A stretch of 33,189 nt of DNA from Puniceicoccales bacterium (GCA_031267915.1 JAIRYE010000016.1:1-33189); one strand, 5' to 3'. Shown: positions 8,521 to 17,065, counted from the first letter of the stretch. Made by a program: numbers and translations. Notes: generated by a model from the letters alone, not told the origin.

Positions 8521-10920
8521 ATGAGCGTTAGAGTATACCAATTAGCAAAGCAACTGGGATTAAACAATAAGTGGGTGGTTCAGCTGCTTCGTGAACGGGG
8601 GCTCGACGTGAGTGGCCCGTCAAACACCATACCGTCCATATATGCAGACGCGCTGATCCAAGAAATAGGCGGAAAAAAATTGGTATTCGAAAAAGAAAAT
8701 TCCTCCGAAGATCCTTCCTCCCCCAGCCCGACTGAAAAATCCGAACCCGATCAAACCATAGCCAAAGGAAATGATGCCGAAATTTCCGTTTCCAATTCCT
8801 TCGCCGACACTATTTCAAAGGAAGATTCACCGCGCACCGCCGATAAATCCAAAATACACGGTGGCGCCAGATCCGCGGGAACACAGAAAACATGGGATAA
8901 ATTTCATGACCAGGATAGGAGAGAAAAAACAAGGAAACCGGTCATTGTTTCCATCCCATCCGTTGATAAAACAAAGCGAAGGGATGATACTCCCGAAGTG
9001 CGCCTTCCGGAGTTGACGAAAAAAGCACCGATTCCCAGCGACGAACCTGCCGCCGATAAATCTCCGGAGGATCCTTTCCCGAAGTTTAAACCATTTTCGA
9101 AAAAAATTGAGCGGCAATTCCCGAAATCGGCCAATCTGGAAACCGTAGAAATAAAGGTTCCCATTGTCGTCCGCACACTGGCAATCCAGATGAACGTCAA
9201 ACCATTTCAGCTGATTTCCAAGTTGATGAGCATGAACATTTTTGCCTCAATGAACCAGGAGATTGACGTTGCCGTTGCCCAGAGTGTTGCAGAAAAATTT
9301 GGATATTTTTTGCAAGTGGCAAAGCCGGAGGCGGAAAAGGAGATCAAAGCCAAGCAGGTTAGCAAGCGCACTGTCCCCTCCGCTGAAAAAGTGGATCAAA
9401 ACTTTGTCGAACGCCCTCCCATCGTTTGCGTGCTCGGGCACGTTGACCACGGGAAAACAACGCTGCTCGATACCATCAGACATGCGCATGTAGCTGGCGG
9501 AGAGGCTGGTGGCATAACGCAGCATGTGGCAGCATATCAAATTGAACAAAACAGCAAAAAAATAACCTTTATAGATACTCCCGGGCATGCGGCGTTTTCC
9601 AAAATGAGGGAACGCGGCGCGAACATAACGGACATTGGAATTCTGGTCGTCGCCGCCGACGATGGATTCATGCCCCAGACGGATGAAGCATTGAAATTTG
9701 CCAAGAGCGCAAATATTCCAGTCGTCATTGCGATTAATAAAATCGATTCGAAGGGCGCAAATGTGGACAGGGTTAAGCAGCAGATGCAGCAGCGGGGAAT
9801 AGCCTCCGAAGACTGGGGCGGAGAAACTCTGTGTACCGGCATTTCTGCGCTGCATGGGACGAATATTGACCATCTGCTCGAGCTGATTCTTCTGCAGGCG
9901 GAGATCATGGAGTTGCGCACCGATGCAACCGGCCATCCGGAGGGTGTAATTCTCGAGTCGAAAATTACAGTTGGCCATGGAGCGACGGCAAATGCTATCG
10001 TCCAAAGTGGAATTCTGAAGATCGGAGATTGCATAATTTGCGGATCTTGCTACTGCAAGGTAAAATCGCTGGTAAATGACCGCGGAGAACATGTGAAAGA
10101 GGCTCACGGGGGTACGCCAATTGGCATAATCGGCTGGTCGAGCATTCCGGAAGTAGGTGCGAAATTCACTTTTGTCGATTGCGAAAAATCGGCCCGCAAA
10201 CAAATTGAAGAAATTTCCGAAGCTCTGAAGCAAACAAATACCAGAGAAAACGACCAGGCTAAAATCAGTAACGCCGACCAGCTGCTGTCTGCCATCGCGG
10301 CCGTTGAGGAAAAGGTTTTGAATGCCATCATCCGCGCTGATACTCACGGCAGCGAAGAGGCAATGTGCGATTTTCTTGGCACAATAAAAAGCAAGAAAAT
10401 TAAACTAAACATTCTTGATTCGGGCGTGGGAGTGATCAACAAGAACGATATTCTGTTTGCTGACACGTCGAAGGCACAAATCGTGGCATTCAACGTCAAA
10501 ATTGAAGCGAATGCGCAGTCTCTGGCCAAGCAGCTCGGGGTAAAAATTATTCAGCACAATGTAATATACGAGCTTGTGGACAGGGTTCGCGAAGCAATGG
10601 CCGATTGCCTGGATCCGGAGTTGCATGAGAATAAACTCGGAGCAGCCGAAGTTCGCCAAATTTTCAACATTAAAAACGACATAATCGCCGGATGCATGGT
10701 CACAGAGGGCAGAATTCTACGGGATAAATTTGTGCGCGTAATCCGCAAAAAGGAAACCATTTTCCAGGGTAAATTTACTTCGATCAAAAGACAAAAAGAG
10801 GACACCGGGGAGGTGCGCGCCGGGTTTGAATGCGGGATCATTGTTTCCGGGTTTGATGCTTTTGAGACTGGCGATATGGTGGAATGCTTTGAAATAAAAA
10901 AAATTCAACCATCGCTCTAG
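8521..10920 (+). CDS. infB: Translation initiation factor IF-2
   Basis: GTPase that brings initiator tRNA to the ribosome. The 799 residues start with the IF2-N fold (VRVYQLAKQLGLNNKWVVQ), followed by a charged, low-complexity linker (about 55-200). A second IF2-N-like module (VRTLAIQMNVKPFQLISKLM) lies near 220. The G domain has G1 GHVDHGKT near 306, G3 DTPGH near 351 and G4 NKID near 406. Domains II, III and the C-terminal fMet-tRNA-binding domain follow. The gene begins eight bases after nusA. nusA-infB-rbfA is a widely conserved order. Confidence 0.98.
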   Translation: MSVRVYQLAKQLGLNNKWVVQLLRERGLDVSGPSNTIPSIYADALIQEIGGKKLVFEKENSSEDPSSPSPTEKSEPDQTIAKGNDAEISVSNSFADTISKEDSPRTADKSKIHGGARSAGTQKTWDKFHDQDRREKTRKPVIVSIPSVDKTKRRDDTPEVRLPELTKKAPIPSDEPAADKSPEDPFPKFKPFSKKIERQFPKSANLETVEIKVPIVVRTLAIQMNVKPFQLISKLMSMNIFASMNQEIDVAVAQSVAEKFGYFLQVAKPEAEKEIKAKQVSKRTVPSAEKVDQNFVERPPIVCVLGHVDHGKTTLLDTIRHAHVAGGEAGGITQHVAAYQIEQNSKKITFIDTPGHAAFSKMRERGANITDIGILVVAADDGFMPQTDEALKFAKSANIPVVIAINKIDSKGANVDRVKQQMQQRGIASEDWGGETLCTGISALHGTNIDHLLELILLQAEIMELRTDATGHPEGVILESKITVGHGATANAIVQSGILKIGDCIICGSCYCKVKSLVNDRGEHVKEAHGGTPIGIIGWSSIPEVGAKFTFVDCEKSARKQIEEISEALKQTNTRENDQAKISNADQLLSAIAAVEEKVLNAIIRADTHGSEEAMCDFLGTIKSKKIKLNILDSGVGVINKNDILFADTSKAQIVAFNVKIEANAQSLAKQLGVKIIQHNVIYELVDRVREAMADCLDPELHENKLGAAEVRQIFNIKNDIIAGCMVTEGRILRDKFVRVIRKKETIFQGKFTSIKRQKEDTGEVRAGFECGIIVSGFDAFETGDMVECFEIKKIQPSL

Positions 10921-10924
10921 TACC

Positions 10925-11269
10925 GTGCCACAAACGCAGAGAGTAATTCGATTAAATGAGCTCATTTACAGGGAGCTGAATGTGCTGCTACGCACGCTAT
11001 TCCGCGAATCTGCTCAGAAAATTTCCGTGACGGAAATATCCGTCTCCCCTGATCTGCGCAATGCTTGTGTCTATTTTTCAGTTGTCGGGACAGAGGAGGA
11101 TGTTAGGGCATCGGAAAAATTTCTAGCGAAAAATTCAAAAGTTTTGCGCCAAAAACTTTTCCAGAGGATAAAGCTCAGAACTTCTCCGCAGCTGAATTTC
11201 AAGCACGACAATGCAATGTCACGCGGGCAGCACGTTTTGCAAATATTGGACAAGTTGGGTGATTTATGA
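10925..11269 (+). CDS. rbfA: Ribosome-binding factor A
   Basis: Small KH-fold 30S maturation factor. The 114 residues have the usual form: an N-terminal helix (RVIRLNELIYRELNVLLR), the ISVTEISVSPDLRNACVYFSV core beta-strand region (shown in parts: ISVTEISVSPDL, RNACVYFSV), and the ending LRTSPQLNFKHDNAMSRG typical of RbfA. The start is GTG, four bases after the infB stop, without an evident Shine-Dalgarno. It is probably translated by coupling to infB. It overlaps the next gene by four bases (ATGA). Confidence 0.93.
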   Translation: MPQTQRVIRLNELIYRELNVLLRTLFRESAQKISVTEISVSPDLRNACVYFSVVGTEEDVRASEKFLAKNSKVLRQKLFQRIKLRTSPQLNFKHDNAMSRGQHVLQILDKLGDL

Positions 11270-12240
11270 TGAGAAAGTGGAACCTGAGAGAGCTGCTATT
11301 CAAACATGATGAGTACAACATTGTTGGTCATGTGAGGGCAGATGGGGACTGCGTTGGCAGCCAATTGGCCCTCCACAATGTTTTGAAGGCAAGCAACATC
11401 AAATGTAACATCATAAAAAACGATAATTATGGGACAGTTTTATCTGCATTTTTCCGTGGCTATCCCGTCATGGATGGAGAGAATTTCAACGAAAAACTTC
11501 CGCTGATTTGCGTAGATTGCTCAGATTTCAAGCGCACTGGCCCAAAAATTTTTGAAAAATATTCCAAGCCATACCTAAATTTGGATCACCACATTTCCAA
11601 TGATAATTTTGCGCAGCACAATATCGTCGACGCCAATTCATCATCCACGGCACAGCTGATAGCAGAATCGCTAATTCGGGAAAATATTAGCTTCGATAAA
11701 GCAACCGCTGAAGCGCTATACCTTGGGATAATGACGGACACTAATCGCTTTGCGTACTCAACTGCAATTGACACGATAAAAGTCGTTGAAACCCTCATGG
11801 GAAAGGGTATTTCGATCTCTGAAATTCACCGAAGTGTGTACGAGCGGAATAGTCTTGCAAAGTACCGTCTCCTGGAGAGATTTTTGCACAATATTTCTGT
11901 TTTTGGTGATGGAAATTATTGCACGTCGTTTATTACGGAAAATGACCTCAGAGAAACGCAGTGCGAGCCTCTGGACACGGAAGGATTCGTAAATTATACT
12001 CGCCAAATTGATGGGGTGAAAGTCGGTGCATTCCTGGAATTTCATGACTCATACCTGAAGTGCAGCCTGCGGTCAAAAAATTCCACCTCCCGCATGGACC
12101 TTTTCGCAAAGCAATTTGGAGGGGGTGGACATCCTGCCGCCGCAGGGTTTACCGTGGATGCAGCCGGTGAAAATTTTTACAACAATTTTAAATTCGCGCT
12201 CATTGAACACGTGAAAAATCTTCCCGGTGAAAAATCGTGA
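11266..12240 (+). CDS. nrnA: DHH-family phosphoesterase, NrnA-like (oligoribonuclease / pAp phosphatase)
   Basis: Bifunctional oligoribonuclease/3'-phosphoadenosine-5'-phosphate phosphatase family, which degrades short RNAs. The metal-binding motifs of the DHH domain are present: HVRADGDCVGS near residue 21 (the family has HxxPDxDxxGS), VDCSD near 83 and the DHH triad in LDHHISND near 107. A DTNRF motif lies near 160. The DHHA1 domain carries FGGGGHPAAAGF near 285. The 324 residues are normal. It overlaps rbfA by ATGA and truB by GTGA, so the trio is translationally coupled. This placement between rbfA and truB is common outside gammaproteobacteria. Confidence 0.92.
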   Translation: MMRKWNLRELLFKHDEYNIVGHVRADGDCVGSQLALHNVLKASNIKCNIIKNDNYGTVLSAFFRGYPVMDGENFNEKLPLICVDCSDFKRTGPKIFEKYSKPYLNLDHHISNDNFAQHNIVDANSSSTAQLIAESLIRENISFDKATAEALYLGIMTDTNRFAYSTAIDTIKVVETLMGKGISISEIHRSVYERNSLAKYRLLERFLHNISVFGDGNYCTSFITENDLRETQCEPLDTEGFVNYTRQIDGVKVGAFLEFHDSYLKCSLRSKNSTSRMDLFAKQFGGGGHPAAAGFTVDAAGENFYNNFKFALIEHVKNLPGEKS

Positions 12241-12977
12241 ACACCAACGCTCCAGATGGAATTTTATTGGTTAATAAACCGCAGTGGGAGACCTCCCACG
12301 ATGTAATAGCCAAGATCAGAAAATTTTTGGGAATTAAAAAAGTGGGACACGCCGGGACTCTAGATCCCATGGCGACTGGGTTGCTACTCGTTCTCATTGG
12401 CCATGCAACAAAAATTTCCCAGCGACTAATTAATTTGCCCAAGTGCTACAGCGGGACAATGAAACTGGGAGTGTCCACGGATTCCCATGACACCGAAGGA
12501 ACAGTCACAAAAACATGCGACTTAAAAAATGTAACCATCGAAAATATCACAGCGGTGGCAAAGGAATTCATTGGAGAACAGCAGCAAATTCCGCCAATGT
12601 TTTCCGCAAAAAAAATCAACGGGCAAAAACTGTATAATCTGGCGAGGAAAGGAAAAATTGTAGAGCGCAAGCCCCAACTCATCGTCGTTGACAAATTTGA
12701 AATTGTTGATTTCCATGGCGATGAGGTAAAATTTGTCATTCACTGCAGCAAAGGGACCTATGTGCGCACCATAGCAAATGACTTTGGGGAGCGCTTGCAG
12801 TGCGGAGCTCACCTTATTCAATTGTGCAGAACAAATATCGGAAATTTTTCACTGAAGAACGCTCTGGCAATTGAACAGATAGTGGCCATGTCCCCATCAG
12901 AATTTGCCGAGCAGCTAGTAGATACCGAGCAGGCCATTCCTCTGCAAATTTATTTGGAAGAAGGTAAAAATGCCTAA
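12237..12977 (+). CDS. truB: tRNA pseudouridine(55) synthase TruB
   Basis: Makes pseudouridine 55 in the tRNA T loop. The active-site motif is AGTLDPMATG, with catalytic Asp43. Conserved KKVGHAG and the KSPRD-like region KKINGQKLYNLARKG with its YNLAR core are also present, as is RTIANDFGERL further on. At 246 residues it carries the catalytic core and only a short C-terminal extension. The start is GTG inside a GTGA overlap with the preceding stop. It overlaps ribF by eight bases. Confidence 0.95.
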   Translation: MNTNAPDGILLVNKPQWETSHDVIAKIRKFLGIKKVGHAGTLDPMATGLLLVLIGHATKISQRLINLPKCYSGTMKLGVSTDSHDTEGTVTKTCDLKNVTIENITAVAKEFIGEQQQIPPMFSAKKINGQKLYNLARKGKIVERKPQLIVVDKFEIVDFHGDEVKFVIHCSKGTYVRTIANDFGERLQCGAHLIQLCRTNIGNFSLKNALAIEQIVAMSPSEFAEQLVDTEQAIPLQIYLEEGKNA

Positions 12978-13692
12978 AAAGCCAGGAGAACCTGATATCG
13001 TAAAAGTATTTTTAGACCACAGGATTCATGATTTTTCTCCGCAGCCGCTATTTATGGCAATTGGGACATTCGATGGTGTTCACCTGGGGCACAAAAAACT
13101 AATCGAAGAGGTTATCAAACAAGCCAGGAAAAACGATGGCATGGCTGCCGCCTACACTTTTCGTCCACATCCCACAGTAATCACGTATCCCGCTAACCCG
13201 AAGCCCATGATATGCAGCTTCCGGGAAAAATACAAAATTTTGAAATGCCATGCGCTAATTCATATCTTTGAACAGCAATTTGATGAGCAATTTTCGCAGC
13301 TCACTCCCCTGCAATTTATAAAATTTTTAAAGAAAAAATTTCCAACGCTGAAAAGCATATGCGTTGGGAAAAATTTCAAATTCGGGCATAATCGCACGGG
13401 AAATACGAAAATTCTAGCAAATCACGCGGAGCAATTTGAAATTAATGCAACGATCATTCAACCGCTGGAAATAAATGGAGAACGCATTAGCAGTTCGCGA
13501 ATCAGGGAGTTGCTGAAAGCTGGCAACAGCAATCTCGCTAATCTGATGCTTGGACGCAATTTAATGTCCGGAAATAGGAAGCAAAAAGCTTGCAATGCCA
13601 CTGAAAATATTTCTAATCCTTTCCCAGGTCGGGTCTCTTGCAAGTGGAGCCAACGAACCCCGCCAGGTCTGGAAGGAAGCAACGGTAGTTAG
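12970..13692 (+). CDS. ribF: RibF-type FAD synthetase, lacking the riboflavin kinase domain
   Basis: The family normally joins an N-terminal FMN adenylyltransferase to a C-terminal riboflavin kinase in about 300-320 residues. Here the adenylyltransferase half is intact: GTFDGVHLGH at residues 32-41, YTFRPHP near 63, and the closing SSSRIRELL near 177 followed by LMLGRNL. At the point where the kinase domain should begin, the protein turns into about 40 unrelated residues and stops. The last 70 or so bases of the frame lie within the SRP RNA gene, so the C-terminal residues are encoded by RNA-gene sequence. It could make FAD from FMN but probably not FMN from riboflavin, unless a separate kinase exists elsewhere. 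The start overlaps truB by eight bases. Confidence 0.88.
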   Translation: MPKKPGEPDIVKVFLDHRIHDFSPQPLFMAIGTFDGVHLGHKKLIEEVIKQARKNDGMAAAYTFRPHPTVITYPANPKPMICSFREKYKILKCHALIHIFEQQFDEQFSQLTPLQFIKFLKKKFPTLKSICVGKNFKFGHNRTGNTKILANHAEQFEINATIIQPLEINGERISSSRIRELLKAGNSNLANLMLGRNLMSGNRKQKACNATENISNPFPGRVSCKWSQRTPPGLEGSNGS

Positions 13693-13728
13693 GATATCCA
13701 CGTGTGCGTGAGTTGCCTGGCCGTTTGT
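13622..13728 (+). ncRNA. ffs: Signal recognition particle RNA (4.5S-type)
   Basis: The conserved domain IV signature is present at 13664-13681: CAGGTCTGGAAGGAAGCA, with the GGAA tetraloop at 13671-13674. It differs from the E. coli core by a single base in this stretch. Long-range pairing supports a complete hairpin: CCAGG 13624-13628 with CCTGG 13716-13720, CTC 13635-13637 with GAG 13710-13712, GCA 13640-13642 with TGC 13705-13707, and GTGGA 13644-13648 with TCCAC 13697-13701. A T-rich stretch (from 13724) follows the closing helix and can serve as terminator. The RNA binds Ffh for co-translational membrane targeting. It overlaps the end of ribF on the same strand and abuts the stop of the convergent hydrolase gene. 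The ends are good to a few bases only. Confidence 0.93.
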
Positions 13729-13729
13729 T

Positions 13730-14665
13730 TTATTTTCCACTTACGCTTCTGGGCTTCACTACTGTTTGCCTGAAGAGATCTTTAGAAATGTCCTTGGCCC
13801 CATGTATGAACAGGCGCACGTCGTTCATCGCCTCCGGAGAATCCTCGAAAAGGAGATGTCCGCTCTGGTAATGCTTGACAAATGCGTTTGGCAGTATCTT
13901 TTTCCACTGTTCCAGCACATTGGAAGTATAGAGAAAATCGTTGTTTGCCCAAAAAAATTCAATTTTCTTATTTGCGAGGAGAAATGCCTTTTCGCATATG
14001 CGCTCGAAAGTATCAAGCGAGTGGTGATCGCTCAGCCAGGGAATATCATCCGTTCCTGCAACGACGGCTGATCTCTCCAAGAGATTTCGGTGGGGCCACA
14101 AATATCCATCAAAGATAGCGTCGTCCATCGTTGAAAGTACCCCAAGATGCATGTAAATTCGCGTGAACAAATTGAAGAACGTCGACATGCAGAATCCAAG
14201 AAGGGGAAATTTGAACATCAGCACAACCCCTGAAAGCTTTGGCATAGCGAAAACTGCGGAATTTAGCAGCGACATGCTACTTATTCTTTCCGGCCAAAAT
14301 TCGGCAAGGGCGAGAGCTGCCGCAACTCCAAAATCCTCACCAATGATATGGAATTTCTTAAACTTCATCGCTTCGACAAACTCAATCACATTGGCTATGT
14401 GCTGACTGATTTCATACCTATATCCATGCGGCTTACTTGACATTCCATATCCGATATGATCAATGGCCATGCATTTGAAATCCGAACGCAGCAGACATAT
14501 TAAATTTCTAAAAAAGAATGACCATGTCGGATGTCCGTGCAGCAGCAGCACCGTCTCCCCAAACCCCTCATCCACATAGTGCATGCTCTGCCCATCTCTA
14601 AGCCTGAGATAATGCGGCTTGAAGGGGTAAATTGTCCTTAAAAACTCTGGCAATATTTCCTGCAT
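13730..14665 (-). CDS. Alpha/beta hydrolase, haloalkane dehalogenase-like
   Basis: A 311-residue alpha/beta-hydrolase. The oxyanion motif HGHPTWSFFFRNL is at residues 43-55, followed by DHIGYGMSSKP. The nucleophile elbow is GEDFG with Asp111 in place of the serine of esterases. The likely catalytic histidine is in SGHLLFED near residue 280. An Asp nucleophile together with HGxPTW is the pattern of haloalkane dehalogenases and the related OleB beta-lactone decarboxylases. No oleA, oleC or oleD partner is seen here, so the substrate is unknown. It is last in the leftward leuS block, about 60 bases downstream of the prepilin-like gene, and converges with ribF/ffs. Confidence 0.8.
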   Translation of the reverse strand: MQEILPEFLRTIYPFKPHYLRLRDGQSMHYVDEGFGETVLLLHGHPTWSFFFRNLICLLRSDFKCMAIDHIGYGMSSKPHGYRYEISQHIANVIEFVEAMKFKKFHIIGEDFGVAAALALAEFWPERISSMSLLNSAVFAMPKLSGVVLMFKFPLLGFCMSTFFNLFTRIYMHLGVLSTMDDAIFDGYLWPHRNLLERSAVVAGTDDIPWLSDHHSLDTFERICEKAFLLANKKIEFFWANNDFLYTSNVLEQWKKILPNAFVKHYQSGHLLFEDSPEAMNDVRLFIHGAKDISKDLFRQTVVKPRSVSGK

Positions 14666-14728
14666 CAGCCTCCGAGGTTATTATTAAATTTTCAATGCAA
14701 AACAGCTATTTTGAGTACTTATAAAATC

Positions 14729-15508
14729 TCACTTATCTACGAAGACATAAATCTTTGAAATAAATCCCTCTTTTCTCAGCTCTAGCATCCTTTTAAAGTT
14801 TTCTTTGCTGAAAGCATATTCAGTCGCAAATGTCCAACTGGTAATTGATTCCGCACTGCGGCGGCGCCCATGTGGCAAAGTCAGACCCATGTCATCATCC
14901 ATCAAATAATTTAACTTTTGGTCGCCATGCTTTACGGTCCAAATTGGTATCAGAAATACACCTTTCGCATAATCGAAAAACTTCAGGCAATGGCTTGAAT
15001 CATTTAGCAAAGACGCTCGCAGGCCGGGAATTTTTTTGTCCTCGAGTATTTCTCTGAAGCTTTCAAAATATATTTCCACACTTTTGGATTTCACTTCACT
15101 CTTCGGTACTCTAATACTTATGGAGTATGGTTCCCCAAATTGCCACTTATCCCAATCTCTCATTGAAATAAAAGCCGGACCATTCTTTAGGTAAAAACTC
15201 ACTACGTCATAGTTGGCGTCTTCCACTATATTTGCTATGCGACTTCCAGCCTGCCATTTGGAAAATTCTTCAATGGAACAATCTCGCATGAAATCTTCCA
15301 ATACAATTTTTTTATTGAGATCACTCCATATTAAGTCGTACTCTAGGGACAATATACTGTCCTGGGCAAGTTTAGTCACTCTTCCAGAAAAGCCAAACGC
15401 CATCAATATGTATAGCATGGAAATGAAAAAAGCGCCCGCGAGAGCCACGGTGCACACCAGCTCAACTAGTGAAACTCCTCTTTCCCTATTCACGGACTGA
15501 TTCTGCAT
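14729..15508 (-). CDS. Prepilin-type (pseudopilin-like) protein
   Basis: The N-terminus carries a class III signal: a short basic leader of 11 residues ending in RERG, then VSLVELVCTVALAGAFF, with Glu at +5 of the mature protein. A hydrophobic helix of about 25 residues follows (to LYILMAFGF). Prepilin peptidase would cut after Gly11. The rest (about 220 residues) is not recognised. Its size suggests a minor pseudopilin such as a GspJ-like subunit, but that is inference. I prefer the ATG at 15508 over a GTG at 15526 because a GGAAAG ribosome site lies about nine bases before it. It overlaps a small upstream ORF. A GspF/PilC platform gene at 24676 may belong to the same machine. Confidence 0.78.
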   Translation of the reverse strand: MQNQSVNRERGVSLVELVCTVALAGAFFISMLYILMAFGFSGRVTKLAQDSILSLEYDLIWSDLNKKIVLEDFMRDCSIEEFSKWQAGSRIANIVEDANYDVVSFYLKNGPAFISMRDWDKWQFGEPYSISIRVPKSEVKSKSVEIYFESFREILEDKKIPGLRASLLNDSSHCLKFFDYAKGVFLIPIWTVKHGDQKLNYLMDDDMGLTLPHGRRRSAESITSWTFATEYAFSKENFKRMLELRKEGFISKIYVFVDK

Positions 15509-15641
15509 ATCTAATCTTTCCAACACTCCCGATCGCAGAGAGGTTACTCATGGGAGAAAAATTGTCAACCCAGAAATAAATTTCATTGGCGCCCAAAATA
15601 ACAAAGACTGATCTGTATTTTACCGCTTCTTTTATGGTCAC
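15486..15641 (-). CDS. Small 51-codon ORF coupled to the nitroreductase gene
   Basis: A GTG at 15641 overlaps the TGA stop of the nitroreductase (GTGA), and the frame runs 51 codons to TAG at 15486, inside the start of the prepilin-like gene. The product contains YRSVFVILGANEIYFWVDN, a beta-rich pattern that resembles the C-terminal part of small pseudopilins. There is no N-terminal hydrophobic helix, so it is either a remnant of a pilin gene or a novel small protein. It fills the only gap between two genes of the block, which favours real translation. Confidence 0.45.
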   Translation of the reverse strand: MTIKEAVKYRSVFVILGANEIYFWVDNFSPMSNLSAIGSVGKIRYAESVRE

Positions 15642-16138
15642 CAGCTGTTAAAGTGCACCCTGGATGAATCAAAGCGATTATCCTCCTTGGCGGGAGTTCT
15701 GGGCTGCCCCATGGGGATCCAAGCGAATGGTACGATGTTTTTTGGAAGATTAAAATATTTGGTGAATTTTTCCACGTGTGTCCCGTTGGGATAGATACCA
15801 ACCCAAACTGCTCCCAGTTTAAGATCAGAAGCTGCAATTAAAATGTTTTCGACGGCGGCAGCACAATTTTGATCAAAAAACTCCTCTAAAGCTTCTCTCT
15901 CCGGCTCTCCGCACACCAGAATTCCTGCCGACGCTTTCAGGGACATATTGGCGTAGGGATGAATGCCGGCAATGCCATCCAGCCGCCCGCGCTCAGTCAC
16001 AGCGATGAAATGCCAGGGTGATGAGTGCATAGCAGATGGCGCTGCCATGCCAGCGTGAAGTAACTTTTCCAGCGTTCCATCTGTTATTTCACCATCTTTG
16101 AAATCCCTCACGCTGTGCCTCGATAAAATTGCTTCCAT
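15638..16138 (-). CDS. Nitroreductase-family FMN-dependent oxidoreductase
   Basis: A 166-residue single-domain nitroreductase. It starts with the family's ILSRHSVRDFKDGEI, where the Arg-His-Ser-Val-Arg run contacts FMN phosphate. AGMAAPSAMHSSPWHFIAV follows, the second FMN-binding segment. Near the end it has AASDLKLGAVWVGIYPN and FAWIPMGQP. These proteins use NAD(P)H and FMN to reduce nitroaromatics, quinones or other acceptors; the natural substrate is not predictable. It follows holB by 45 bases. Confidence 0.88.
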   Translation of the reverse strand: MEAILSRHSVRDFKDGEITDGTLEKLLHAGMAAPSAMHSSPWHFIAVTERGRLDGIAGIHPYANMSLKASAGILVCGEPEREALEEFFDQNCAAAVENILIAASDLKLGAVWVGIYPNGTHVEKFTKYFNLPKNIVPFAWIPMGQPRTPAKEDNRFDSSRVHFNSW

Positions 16139-16183
16139 AAAATCCTCAGTTGAATTTTCGCAGGGAGAAAATTTACTCCATGT

Positions 16184-17065
16184 TCACGTGGATTCTAGCA
16201 TTTTTTGTAAAATTTCCATCAAAAAATTTTCAACGCACGCCATAAAATTTATATTCATTGAGGCCAAAAGCGACTTTGCTTCTAAATTTGCAATGGCTTC
16301 CGGGAAAAATTTCACATATTCCAGATGAGTTTCAAAAAATGCAGACGTCGCTTTTTCCATCTGAAAAAAAAGTACAGCGCAAACCTGTTTTTTTGCTTCC
16401 GATTTGCTGCCAGAACCGTCGTTTTTAAGCATCTTCTCTTCCAGACTATTCGACAGTGCCTCCAGCTGCGTAAGCAGCAGGTACATGCGCATAATCACAC
16501 TATTTTTCTCGTCGCAGGTGGAGCAAAACACTGAATCCAGCCATGCGGAGTAATTCGCAATCCAATTTCTGATCTCTTCATTTTCCTGGATCCTCACATC
16601 CGAAGGCAGGCGCGTGATGGAACATCTCCCGGCAATTGTCGGCAGAAGCGCATGCAGCTTTGCCGCAGTGAGGAAAATTATGGTGTCTGAGGGAGGCTCC
16701 TCCAGTGTTTTTAGAAACGCGTTTGCCGCTGCGCCGTGCATGCACTCGGCATTAAAAATTACTGCAAATTTTTTTTGGCAAACCTTTGGCGACAGGTATA
16801 TTTTTGCCCGCAGTTCCCGAACCTGATCGACAGATATCAGCATCATGTTCCCCGCTGGCCGAATTGAAAAAAAATCCAGACAGTTTTCAGGTCTTTCAGT
16901 TGCAAGCACTCTCCTGGCAATTGACATGACAATCGAGTGGCAAATTTCGCTGCTCTCACAGACGAGAAGATTTGAATTGGGAAGAGTTCCACGCTCACAG
17001 AAATCCAGCAGCGAATCAGCCACGCGCTGATTACTAGTTTTAAAAAAATCTCCTGCCGAATTCAT
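16184..17065 (-). CDS. holB: DNA polymerase III subunit delta' (clamp loader)
   Basis: Non-hydrolysing wall subunit of the clamp loader that places the beta clamp on DNA. The diagnostic stretch is FNAECMHGAAANAFLKTLEEPPSD (shown as FNAECMHGAAANAF and LKTLEEPPSD), followed by IIFLTAAKLHALLPTIAGRC with the sensor-1-like region and an SRC-like arginine context. The phosphate-binding loop region near residue 35 (LVCESSEICHS) is degenerate, as expected for delta'. The 293 residues are normal to slightly short. It overlaps tmk by 26 bases; the tmk-holB pairing is widely conserved. Confidence 0.9.
   Translation of the reverse strand: MNSAGDFFKTSNQRVADSLLDFCERGTLPNSNLLVCESSEICHSIVMSIARRVLATERPENCLDFFSIRPAGNMMLISVDQVRELRAKIYLSPKVCQKKFAVIFNAECMHGAAANAFLKTLEEPPSDTIIFLTAAKLHALLPTIAGRCSITRLPSDVRIQENEEIRNWIANYSAWLDSVFCSTCDEKNSVIMRMYLLLTQLEALSNSLEEKMLKNDGSGSKSEAKKQVCAVLFFQMEKATSAFFETHLEYVKFFPEAIANLEAKSLLASMNINFMACVENFLMEILQKMLEST

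Noticed and set aside
9247..10347. 366-codon leftward frame opposite infB
   Set aside because: It is antisense to the conserved GTPase core of IF-2; its length follows from the codon use of infB.
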